NCBI RefSeq assembly: GCF_028561275.1 | Contig: NZ_JAQQTF010000002.1 | Span: forward strand, 776,812-840,811 | Source of the DNA: Aureisphaera galaxeae | GTDB taxonomy: Bacteria > Bacteroidota > Bacteroidia > Flavobacteriales > Flavobacteriaceae | Reading direction: 5' to 3' | DNA: 64,000 nt | Part shown: in pieces, positions 16,508-25,169 of the stretch | How positions within the stretch are numbered: position 1 is the stretch's first letter | Layout of the letters: every line of letters starts with the position of its first letter | The notes under the pieces: model-generated | What the model saw: the letters and a program-made list of their open reading frames with translations, nothing else | Databases searched by the model: none | What the model was told of the DNA's origin: nothing | Translations under genes and position numbers: made by a program

Positions 16508-18799
16508 TTACGTTTTATACAATACTTTTGGAAGATTTTCGTAATGGTCATTACCATCAAAATTCGTAATGATTGCTACTTTGGTGAGATCGTAAATGAT
16601 TCCAGAATCGAGTTGTTCGATTTCAGGACCAAAATGATAAATCAGGGAACTGTCTTGTGCCATTTCGTATTCCCCTTCTTTGAAAGTGTCGCGAAATAGG
16701 GAAGGCATCGATATAGACACCCCAACGTTTTTTAAAGAATCGATTACCCGCTCATATATAGTTTTTAATATCTGGAGATCAATCCCTTCTTTTTGCATTT
16801 TATAGGCAACGGTAGTGGCTTTACTATAGGCGTATAAAATGCATAATGTGTTAATTTCCAGTTTAAAAGAAGAAATGAATTTTTGGTAGAAATCTTGTTT
16901 TTTCAATTCCCTAAACATGACTCCTTTGGTTAGGCCGAGGCGTTGTGCTAACAGTCCGTCTTCTTTGGTGTCCATGCATATTTCGTGTGCCAATGCAAAT
17001 CCCCGCTTCCCTGTTCTACCGAATATCAGGGTTTCAACTTTCTTGGCGAATATTGATTCTGGAACATTGATAGTATTCGTTAGTTTTTTAAGATCTATTA
17101 GCGTTGCTTTAAGACCCTCTGTGAATTCATAAACAAAAGCAGGGTATTTCGCGTGGAATTTTGATACGATTTCCGATAGCTCTTTTTTAAAGGTTGAGAG
17201 ATCATTTGTAGCCTTTAAAACACCAGGGCTTCCCTCTTTTTTTCTCAGGATCTGATAAATTTCATCTATGACCTTTGCTTTTTCCCTTTCGAACCTTACG
17301 GTATTAATATCTGCACTCGAACTAATCTGTAGACTGGATAACTCCTTGATAAAGTTCACATGATTTTTAATCATAAAAGATTCTGTGACTTCTATTTCGC
17401 GGAAACCTTCTTTAAAGGGTTGCATCTGTTTTTTTTCCTGTTTCAGGTTTTCGAACTTTTTGAGAACATTAGTCAATGGGATTTGAAAATCATTTTCAGA
17501 ACAAGGAATGTTTAAAGCATTACATAAATCTTGGACAGCTTTTTTATTGCGATTTAGCTGGATTTTGTCTGAGCTTTTACCGTCAGAATCAAGAAAACTA
17601 TCTTTGCTTTTAGAAAGAGAAATAACCTCCCGTTGTTCCTCTAAGAATGACTTCCATTCCCCAAAAATTTTTGGGAGTTTGGTTTCTTCGTTTCCTTGAG
17701 GTAGTTTGTTTTCAATTGCGAGGTGCTTTTTAACTGTTTTGATGGAAGGCCTTCTGAATATGAACTGGAAAAAGTAATAATCAAGAAGGATCAACAACAA
17801 TAGGAAGATAGGGTTTAAGTAACCTACATTGGATTTGTAAAATGTTGAAATGTTCGAAAAGAAAGTAGGTTTGGATTTTGGTTCGAAGAAAACAGCTTTT
17901 ACAACTATTTTTTGATTGAAATTGTTTCCAACGGTAATTCCAATTGTGGTATCCAATGAGTGGGTTTCTTCTGGGCTTAGGTTATTAATTGCTCTTTGTG
18001 TTTTGTCTATGTTTGGTTCGTCTGGAATGGAGTCCTTTTTGGGATGTAACTGTAAGACAAAGTCTTGTTTTGAAAGAGGCAAAATCTTGGTGGTGTCTAT
18101 AATGGGTTGGATACTTCCCCAATTGTAGTTGGCAAATTCGTTTCCTTTTATGTAATTGAGACTAATAGTGTCTTTGGATGGATTAACAAGGATGAATGTT
18201 TTTTGAACTGTTTTGTCAATTTGTAGGCTGTCGAATGAAAAGGAAACAGTTTTAGAAACGGTATCAAGATCCTTAATCATAAAAAGAGTGTTATCGTATC
18301 TGTTTATTTTTGTGGTATCTATTTTAAAAGCTTCGGTGATACTTTCGTGTTTATAGGATAAAAAGATGGGGTTTTTTCCATCCATAGTATAGATAGACAG
18401 GGTTCCATACTTTCTTTTTGCGTTTACATCAAACTTTAATTCAAATTCTCTACTAAGTAAGAAGCTTTTGTTTTTGGTGTACGGCACCGAATCTCTATAA
18501 AGACCATAGGAATTGTTCAGTTTTAAAGAGTTCTGGCCTTCTTTATCAACACTGATGATTTTAATGAATTCTGGATTCGAATTCTTTATAATTACAAATC
18601 GTGTGTTTTGGTCGTAGGAGCATACTTTAAATGTAGTTGTTGGATTGTCTTCCGTTATTGTTGGGTATTGGCGGTTTACAGAATTATTATTTTTGTGTGG
18701 TTCGACACTATTTGAATCTATAATTCTAATGGGACCATTATTCTGGGCAATACAAAATGCTGTAAGGCAAAGTAACAGGGTTGTAATGATAATCTTCAT
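16508..18799 (-). CDS. Transmembrane adaptor: periplasmic beta region, one TM helix, cytoplasmic helical region
   Basis: A 763-aa protein of no family I recognise. It starts with a Sec signal peptide (residues 1-19, ending CIAQ), then about 300 beta-rich periplasmic residues, one hydrophobic helix at 331-348 (LLLLILLDYYFFQFIF) followed by a basic stop-transfer RRPSIKTVKK, and about 400 mostly helical, lysine/glutamate-rich cytoplasmic residues. The last 70 residues end in short strands (GIIYDLTKVAIITN) reminiscent, weakly, of the beta wing of GrpE. It lies between the giant Hsp70-like gene and Hsp70 A, 18 and 30 nt away. The topology would let it connect periplasmic vWA domains to cytoplasmic Hsp70s. 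Confidence 0.8.
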   Translation of the reverse strand: MKIIITTLLLCLTAFCIAQNNGPIRIIDSNSVEPHKNNNSVNRQYPTITEDNPTTTFKVCSYDQNTRFVIIKNSNPEFIKIISVDKEGQNSLKLNNSYGLYRDSVPYTKNKSFLLSREFELKFDVNAKRKYGTLSIYTMDGKNPIFLSYKHESITEAFKIDTTKINRYDNTLFMIKDLDTVSKTVSFSFDSLQIDKTVQKTFILVNPSKDTISLNYIKGNEFANYNWGSIQPIIDTTKILPLSKQDFVLQLHPKKDSIPDEPNIDKTQRAINNLSPEETHSLDTTIGITVGNNFNQKIVVKAVFFEPKSKPTFFSNISTFYKSNVGYLNPIFLLLLILLDYYFFQFIFRRPSIKTVKKHLAIENKLPQGNEETKLPKIFGEWKSFLEEQREVISLSKSKDSFLDSDGKSSDKIQLNRNKKAVQDLCNALNIPCSENDFQIPLTNVLKKFENLKQEKKQMQPFKEGFREIEVTESFMIKNHVNFIKELSSLQISSSADINTVRFEREKAKVIDEIYQILRKKEGSPGVLKATNDLSTFKKELSEIVSKFHAKYPAFVYEFTEGLKATLIDLKKLTNTINVPESIFAKKVETLIFGRTGKRGFALAHEICMDTKEDGLLAQRLGLTKGVMFRELKKQDFYQKFISSFKLEINTLCILYAYSKATTVAYKMQKEGIDLQILKTIYERVIDSLKNVGVSISMPSLFRDTFKEGEYEMAQDSSLIYHFGPEIEQLDSGIIYDLTKVAIITNFDGNDHYENLPKVLYKT

Positions 18800-18817
18800 G
18801 TCATTCTTTTTTAGGTT

Positions 18818-21800
18818 TTATAAGTAGGGCCACATACTTTTCCTGAATGATTCGCTGTTTTCTAAATCCACACGTAAAGGTTCTGTAGGATCTAAAATGT
18901 CCTCCCCAACACTCAAGTGCATTTGGTTATTACTATCAATGCATATTCTTACCATAACTTTATTGATGTCTACATCTATTGCATCCCTTCTAATGGCCTC
19001 AATCTTACTGATGTATTCTGTATTACCCTCGTTCATGTCTGTAGCAGTATCTTTGGCATAACTTTGTACAAACCATGCCTTTACAGTGTTGGACATATCT
19101 ATATAGTTGGAGCGCTTGTTATTACTTGGGTCGGCATCATACATGTCTGTATCGTATTCGAAAATGGTGATACCATCTTTTATGATAGGAGTCGATTTTA
19201 GGGGGCGAGTTGAGGGATCGAGCAGATTTTTATATTTCCATAGTCCGGTTTCGGGATCATTATAAAGCACCCCATATCTAGCCAAAAGGTTTTTATTTTC
19301 TAGTTGTATTGTAGAGTTTTCGTTTTTGTAGAGCAAGGCGTATTGCAACGCTCCTTTTACCACTATGTTTTTTAAAGAAGATGCATCCAGGTCGTCTATA
19401 AAATTGATACTTTCAGTGCAAGACCAGTCTTTTAATACTCCTTTTAGTTCCTCCTTCAAGGATTGAAATTGCATACCTCTTCCTGTGAAGATTACGGTGT
19501 CTAGAAGCACCTCTCCTTTACGGTGAAACCCACCTTTCTCTGGAGTAAATAATTGAAAGAAGTTTTCTATAAGCGTATCGGTATTATCTCTAATAAAGTC
19601 ATGCAATAATCGAGAATTTCGAATCTCCTCGTAAGAACCCACGAGGTCATAATCCAATAGTGTATCATGATCACCCTCTGCTCTAATTTCATAATCCCCA
19701 TGCTCATCTAAGTGAGGTTTTATGATGTTCTTTACAATATTTTTAAATAACTTTTTGTTAGAAAGGGAGCTCCCTCTCTCGCTCCCTGTATTCATGGGAT
19801 TGTCTTGAAAATCTTCTTTATGAATATCATATACAGATTGGGCAATTAGATAATCCAAATAGTTCCCAGCTGTAGCTTTACCAAGTTTACCGAGAATCTT
19901 TACTTTTTTCTTTTTGCTTTTTTCATTTTGAATTTTGAAGTAAGTCAAATCCAAAGTACCTGCCCCCATGTCATAAACAAGTACATACTCAGATTCATTT
20001 GGGTCTTGTTCCTTGTTGTATACGTTCCAATTGTACACATAATTACAGGCCACGGCGTCGGATTCGCTCAAAAATGTGATATAATCTTTCTTGTAATGTT
20101 GAAAAATGCTGTCAGATAAGATTTCTTTTATATAAGCAATGTGCTTAGGAGTAAACGTATTGGGTATGGTAAGAATAATTTTGTTTAAGTCACTTTTTTT
20201 GCGATCGTTTGTTGTAATCATATTGTGTACCCCTTTTTCTACAAAATGATTGAGCAAGGAATAGTAACTGTTCTTTAAAACCTTTTCTACCTTAGGCGGC
20301 TTATCCTTGAACGAAACCTGAAGGTTGCCTTCTTTATATTGGAAATTGTTGAACAAACCATTGAAATTAGGTAGGCTTTCCATACCTATTAAGGATTTGA
20401 GGTATGGAATAGGATAATTTGTGTCTTCTTTGGTAGGTGATAAGTGAATCAAGCTTTCACCAAATTCATTGTTCTCGATATCCTTGCCTTCTTTTAAAGT
20501 AATGGTAGAGGAAAGGTATTTTGTATCGAACTCTTCGATATTACTCTCTATATACTTTTCACTTGGAGTGCGCTCTTCTAAAGGAGATTGTAGATCTATT
20601 AGTATTTCATCCTTGTTTAATAAATCTCCATCGCTAAAGGCCGCTACACAGGCCGAAGTACCATAATCTACAGATAACCAATAGCTGCCGGGGTTTTTTT
20701 CTATATTGAAAACAATGATATTCTCAAAATGTCCCGATCCTATTATTTCTTCATTTAATAGCTCTTCATAATCAAAGGAAATAGAACAATTCACTTTGCA
20801 GACATCCTTGGGGATATCGATAATTTCATCATGTCTAAAACTTATTTCGTACTCAAAAAAAGATTGAAAAGTGTTTGGACATTCTAAAGTGCTTGTAAAT
20901 GGGACTTCTTTGTCTTGATGTTTGACAGTAAGATTAAATAGATCGTTGGTGTTTAAAAAGGAATCTTCCTCGAAGTTTTCACTAGGATGTTGACTTAGCT
21001 CATTTAATACAATATTAGAGGTAGAGTTTGCATCAATTTGAAAATCAAAAATCAAGTTATGTATTTTAACCAATCCATCATTGTTCTCGGCATGATTTCC
21101 TAATAGTAGTGAAAAACATCGCTTTTTCCCCGATTTGTTAGGGATCCATTGGTTCTTTTTTGGAATTTCGAAGCGCTCCCGGTCATTCAGCTCTCTTTGG
21201 ATTTCGCCAAACTTTATCGTCTTGAGAAGGCGGGTGGTTTTGCTGTCTGGAGTTATAATGAATTGATCGGATCTGGAATCAAAAAAGTCCTTTCCAGCTT
21301 TACTGAGGTTGATTTCAGAAATAATTTCTTCCTTTCTTTCTTCAAGTGGATTTTCATAATGATCTAGATCTATGTAAACAGGAATAACCACTTTGTTGTT
21401 TGGGTTGAGGTTTTTTAAGGAAATACTTTCATCTGTAAATTCTAAGAGTAGGTCCGAGGCGGTTTCTTCGCCCTCTTCTTTAAGGGGTATTCCGTTAGAA
21501 GAAGGGTTGGATTCTGTGATAAAAGTTGCTTCATTTGCTAAGTATACGGTATTGTCAAACCCTTTGAGTTTAGATTTCAAATGGCAAACATCATAGGTCT
21601 CTGCATAGAACACAGGAGCTTTATACATAATTTCACGATTCCCTATATGTAATTGCTTGGCTAAGTGGTATTCATAGCCTGATTCTAACTCTGGAATGGT
21701 GAAATAGAAGTGATCTATAGGTTTACAGAGAGCTTTTTTAAGGTTCAATGTTGCTTGGTATTCCTTAACCACTTTGGGTTTGTCTTTTGCCTTGCGTTGA

Positions 21801-22186
21801 TGCTTTACCTCAAACTCAATTACAACTTCATCGACATTGATATCCAAGCAATCCTGAATTATGGATGGATTTAAACTAACCTCAAATGGAAATTCGAACT
21901 GATTTACTTTAAAATCTTCGATTTTATGGCCCTTTACAGTTTCTATACTTCCTTTGGAGGATTGGTGGATCGTTAATACAATTAACTTATCTTTATGAGA
22001 GACTTTTAAAAAGTCTGGAATTTTGAGATTGTCTATATATAAGGAGTGATACTTTTTTATGTTTACTGGCCTAGGGATACCCCAAAGCTTTCTTTTCCCT
22101 TTAATACTAATCTGTGATTTTGCTAAAGGCTTTAAGGGTCCAGATAGGTTGTTGAAATCTATGATTACGTCGTGCGTTTTCTCCAT
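18818..22186 (-). CDS. Giant protein with N-terminal beta domains and C-terminal Hsp70/actin-fold ATPase
   Basis: A 1122-aa soluble protein without signal peptide. Residues 1 to about 500 are beta-rich with no family I recognise. The Hsp70/actin-type ATPase starts at 502: phosphate-1 loop SVDYGTSACVAAF, a lysine motif YLKSLIG near 596, SESDAVA near 707, phosphate-2 loop VYDMGAGTLDL (about 737-747) and the adenosine-contact motif VIFTGRGM near 898. About 165 residues follow. The order (beta modules first, ATPase second) is the reverse of DnaK. Very long Hsp70-fold proteins exist, for example SrfB-type proteins, but I cannot claim membership. It starts 6 nt after the periplasmic vWA gene. Confidence 0.88.
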   Translation of the reverse strand: MEKTHDVIIDFNNLSGPLKPLAKSQISIKGKRKLWGIPRPVNIKKYHSLYIDNLKIPDFLKVSHKDKLIVLTIHQSSKGSIETVKGHKIEDFKVNQFEFPFEVSLNPSIIQDCLDINVDEVVIEFEVKHQRKAKDKPKVVKEYQATLNLKKALCKPIDHFYFTIPELESGYEYHLAKQLHIGNREIMYKAPVFYAETYDVCHLKSKLKGFDNTVYLANEATFITESNPSSNGIPLKEEGEETASDLLLEFTDESISLKNLNPNNKVVIPVYIDLDHYENPLEERKEEIISEINLSKAGKDFFDSRSDQFIITPDSKTTRLLKTIKFGEIQRELNDRERFEIPKKNQWIPNKSGKKRCFSLLLGNHAENNDGLVKIHNLIFDFQIDANSTSNIVLNELSQHPSENFEEDSFLNTNDLFNLTVKHQDKEVPFTSTLECPNTFQSFFEYEISFRHDEIIDIPKDVCKVNCSISFDYEELLNEEIIGSGHFENIIVFNIEKNPGSYWLSVDYGTSACVAAFSDGDLLNKDEILIDLQSPLEERTPSEKYIESNIEEFDTKYLSSTITLKEGKDIENNEFGESLIHLSPTKEDTNYPIPYLKSLIGMESLPNFNGLFNNFQYKEGNLQVSFKDKPPKVEKVLKNSYYSLLNHFVEKGVHNMITTNDRKKSDLNKIILTIPNTFTPKHIAYIKEILSDSIFQHYKKDYITFLSESDAVACNYVYNWNVYNKEQDPNESEYVLVYDMGAGTLDLTYFKIQNEKSKKKKVKILGKLGKATAGNYLDYLIAQSVYDIHKEDFQDNPMNTGSERGSSLSNKKLFKNIVKNIIKPHLDEHGDYEIRAEGDHDTLLDYDLVGSYEEIRNSRLLHDFIRDNTDTLIENFFQLFTPEKGGFHRKGEVLLDTVIFTGRGMQFQSLKEELKGVLKDWSCTESINFIDDLDASSLKNIVVKGALQYALLYKNENSTIQLENKNLLARYGVLYNDPETGLWKYKNLLDPSTRPLKSTPIIKDGITIFEYDTDMYDADPSNNKRSNYIDMSNTVKAWFVQSYAKDTATDMNEGNTEYISKIEAIRRDAIDVDINKVMVRICIDSNNQMHLSVGEDILDPTEPLRVDLENSESFRKSMWPYL

Positions 22187-22192
22187 GGCCTC

Positions 22193-23557
22193 TTATTTTA
22201 CTTCAATTAAACCCCTAATTAAAATATACATGGTAGCGACAAAAGTGCAGAGCAATACAATGTTCCAAAAGATCACACTCCGTTGCTGTTCTTCCCCTAA
22301 GAAACTCGCTGAAGCTTTATACAGTAGATCCGAAAGCGGTATAAGTCCAAATAAAATTCTTCTGTTTTTCTCAAAAACAACAGGATAGGTTCTCTTTAGT
22401 CCGTTGCTGCCCTGTACACTATCCCCATTTGGATTAAGTGTATGAACTCCGTAAGAACCATCATTAAAGTGTACCCAAAACTTAGCTTCAATAACAAGAG
22501 GATCGTTCTTGTGTTTGCTAGCAATGTCCAGTGGGATGGTTGTGGCTTGGTGTAGTCCGTAAACATCTTTTTCCCAAAACAACTTATTGTTGACGGTGTC
22601 TTTAAGTTGTAAGTTGATACGCTGAAGTGTAAATACAGGACTGGGATAAGCATTAATCTCTAATTTTTTTTGGTGACTGTCTTTTGGAGTTCTATTAAAG
22701 AAGAGCTTCGGTTCGAGAGGTACAACCGCTTCTATGGCGAAGGTTTTTTGCAATGGCTTGTATTCTAAGACTTCCATTTTATAATTGTCTTTGGTACTGC
22801 CAGGCCTTGAACTATATGTATATATCCTGTTCCATATAAAAGCTTCTTTTATACGGTTGTATCTGGGTAATATTGCTTCTCTGTGCTTTACATTGATTCT
22901 TTTATAATCCCAATAGTCCTCCAATTTTTTTATTTCTAAATTGGGATCACCAAGACCATTAAATTCTCCATCGGTAATGGTAATGATAAATGTCCTGCTA
23001 ACATCTTTTGGATTATTTTGAAAGTTTAATGAATGAAGTGCAAGGGGGCCCGCAAACGAAAGTCCTGTCCATTCTTTGTTGAAAAATCGATTATACCCAA
23101 TCCTTTCTATACCCTTCCAAAGATCGTTGAATATTTGATCGTTAAAAGTAGAATCAAGTTTGATTTCCTTTCCTGGTTTTATGGGTATCCCTTGTACGAA
23201 CTCATTTATATTGGGATCATTTTTTTCCAGTCCAAAGGAAAGTATGGACACATAATCCCCTTTTTCGAGGAGTGCTCTTTTAGAAGGGAGATACTTTTTG
23301 GAAATGCTATTTTTTCGGAAGCATAATTCTCTCAATTCGTTATGGATCATTTTTCTAGCAGTAGATTCAGAAATATTGCTTTTATCCTTTCGATCGACCG
23401 ATCCAGATGTATCCAACAAAACAATTACATGATGCTTTAAAGAATCCTGCTTTGTTTGTGCTACGTTGGGCGTACCCCATAACAGGGAAATTCCAAGAAG
23501 AATAACCTTAATTGCTGATGGTACTAATGTTGGTATGTAACGATATGTCTTCCCCAT
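22193..23557 (-). CDS. Periplasmic vWA protein anchored by a C-terminal helix
   Basis: A 454-aa protein. A signal peptide spans about residues 14-33 (IKVILLGISLLWG), then a vWA domain with the metal site DTSGS (Asp49, Ser51, Ser53), a Thr in EWTGLSF (about 164) and Asp196 in ITDGE. A beta-rich region of about 200 residues follows, and one hydrophobic helix (about 428-447, FWNIVLLCTFVATMYILI) anchors the C-terminus in the inner membrane with a very short cytoplasmic tail. Its start codon lies 50 nt inside the 3' end of the Hsp70 C gene, which implies translational coupling. Together with the six-helix vWA protein it gives the operon two membrane-bound vWA modules. Confidence 0.88.
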   Translation of the reverse strand: MGKTYRYIPTLVPSAIKVILLGISLLWGTPNVAQTKQDSLKHHVIVLLDTSGSVDRKDKSNISESTARKMIHNELRELCFRKNSISKKYLPSKRALLEKGDYVSILSFGLEKNDPNINEFVQGIPIKPGKEIKLDSTFNDQIFNDLWKGIERIGYNRFFNKEWTGLSFAGPLALHSLNFQNNPKDVSRTFIITITDGEFNGLGDPNLEIKKLEDYWDYKRINVKHREAILPRYNRIKEAFIWNRIYTYSSRPGSTKDNYKMEVLEYKPLQKTFAIEAVVPLEPKLFFNRTPKDSHQKKLEINAYPSPVFTLQRINLQLKDTVNNKLFWEKDVYGLHQATTIPLDIASKHKNDPLVIEAKFWVHFNDGSYGVHTLNPNGDSVQGSNGLKRTYPVVFEKNRRILFGLIPLSDLLYKASASFLGEEQQRSVIFWNIVLLCTFVATMYILIRGLIEVK

Positions 23558-25163
23558 TTTTATCGCTTTTAGGTATAGTTATTTGTGCGAAGAGTTGAGT
23601 CTCCGTTGCTTCAAAATTGATTTCGATTTTTATTTCGTCCAGTCCCCTGCCATGGGTATAGATTGTAGGTAACTTTTCCACAAAGCCCAATGGTGTTAGG
23701 TTTTCAATGTCTTTAGTGCTTCCTTGACAGATTTTTATACAGTCTAGTTTTACGGTTTGCCTGGATGCGTCAGAATATGCGGTAGGAATAAACGTTTTGG
23801 AATTCTTTGCCGGAACTACGGTATTTTCAGGAATAATTACACTTAACTGCCCTTGCTGTTTTTCGATACCCATCGCATGAGAAGTTCGAAAGATGATTTT
23901 GCTGTCTTCATAACTTACTCCTTTCCCCAATGCTTGATGGTCGTGCCCATGATCTTTATCCAGTAAATGAGCTGCGTATAGAGCAGCTCCTTTAGCCACA
24001 GCATATTTCAAAAAATCCTGTTGTATTTCGAATTGCGCATTTTTAAAGGTGTTTTTTAAAAGGGTTTGGAAGTAGGGGATTTGAGAAGATCCGCCTATTA
24101 GGAGAATAAGATCGATGTCATCTTTTTGAACACTCCCTTTTACCAAACTTTTGGTAACAGCTTCCAATAACTCTTTCCCGAAATTTCGTTGCAAGCCGTT
24201 GTTTCCGGCCAATAATTGTTCGAAAGTGGTTCTTTTAAGGGAGGTGTCAATGGGTTCGTTGCCAAATAGGTTTCCAGCAAATACACTTACCTCATTACTA
24301 AAAGACAATCTTTCTTTGGCATCTTTTACGGCATCCCTAATTGTTTTTTCTTCAAAACGGCGGTCTTTTTCATTGAGATTTTCGAAACTTATTCCCTCTT
24401 CATTTACAATATAATCCAAGAGGACATTGTCAAAATCTTCACCCCCAAAGCTGGAATGACCATCACTTGCTAATACTTCAAAATGTAGTTTTTGGGCCTG
24501 TACAATGATCTTAAAAAGCGTAATGTCCAGTGTACCACCCCCAAGATCAAAAACTAGTGTGTTACGTTCATGGATTGTTGTATCCACAAGGCTATTTACA
24601 TAATGCAAGGATGCTGCAATAGGCTCAGGAACAAGTCCTAATACCTTGGGTTTTTTGCTTTCCTTACTAAAAGTATAATCAATAGCTTTGTTAAGAGCTA
24701 ATAATGTATTGTCGTTTTGGGGTTGTTTGTAATAGTAAGGTACCGTTATTACGATCCCGGAAGGGCAAAAATCAGTACCTTGAGTAATGGGGTCTTTAAA
24801 AAGGGTTTTAATGATTTCTGATGAAAGTTCTACAGGGGAGTAAATTTTCCCTCCCAGGTCATAGGTTTTGTCAATCGCTCCTATTTCCCTTTTAATGGCA
24901 CGCACATAGTTGGTAGGGTCATGGCGCCATTTGTTTTCTGCAGCTTCCCCTATCAGAATCTCATGATCCGTTTCACTGTTCTCCTGTAAGTAAATAGAAG
25001 ACTGCAATAAATAGGGGTCACTTTTGCTTCCATAGTTATTGAGGTAATAAACCTGACTCCCATGCATACGATTGGTGTTGACAAAGCACGCTATGGCACT
25101 GTTCGATGTTCCAAAGTCGATTCCTATGGGAGGATTGTTTTCATAATTATGATTCATATTCAT
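23508..25163 (-). CDS. Lidless Hsp70-like ATPase (C)
   Basis: A 551-aa Hsp70 with GIDFGTSNSAIA near residue 13, VRAIKREIG (catalytic lysine), VPEPIAAS, FDLGGGTLDIT and LLIGGSSQIP. A beta substrate-binding domain ends the chain; no helical lid. It is the sister of Hsp70 B just upstream: both share VTVPYY-KQPQ, LGLVPEPIAA and YTHG near the C-terminus, so they arose by tandem duplication. The DnaK autophosphorylation threonine is a serine here (GHSSFGG). A His/Asp-rich insert (KDHGHDHQ) follows the ATPase domain. The 3' end overlaps the vWA gene by 50 nt. Confidence 0.93.
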   Translation of the reverse strand: MNMNHNYENNPPIGIDFGTSNSAIACFVNTNRMHGSQVYYLNNYGSKSDPYLLQSSIYLQENSETDHEILIGEAAENKWRHDPTNYVRAIKREIGAIDKTYDLGGKIYSPVELSSEIIKTLFKDPITQGTDFCPSGIVITVPYYYKQPQNDNTLLALNKAIDYTFSKESKKPKVLGLVPEPIAASLHYVNSLVDTTIHERNTLVFDLGGGTLDITLFKIIVQAQKLHFEVLASDGHSSFGGEDFDNVLLDYIVNEEGISFENLNEKDRRFEEKTIRDAVKDAKERLSFSNEVSVFAGNLFGNEPIDTSLKRTTFEQLLAGNNGLQRNFGKELLEAVTKSLVKGSVQKDDIDLILLIGGSSQIPYFQTLLKNTFKNAQFEIQQDFLKYAVAKGAALYAAHLLDKDHGHDHQALGKGVSYEDSKIIFRTSHAMGIEKQQGQLSVIIPENTVVPAKNSKTFIPTAYSDASRQTVKLDCIKICQGSTKDIENLTPLGFVEKLPTIYTHGRGLDEIKIEINFEATETQLFAQITIPKSDKNGEDISLHTNISTISN

Positions 25164-25169
25164 AAGGTT

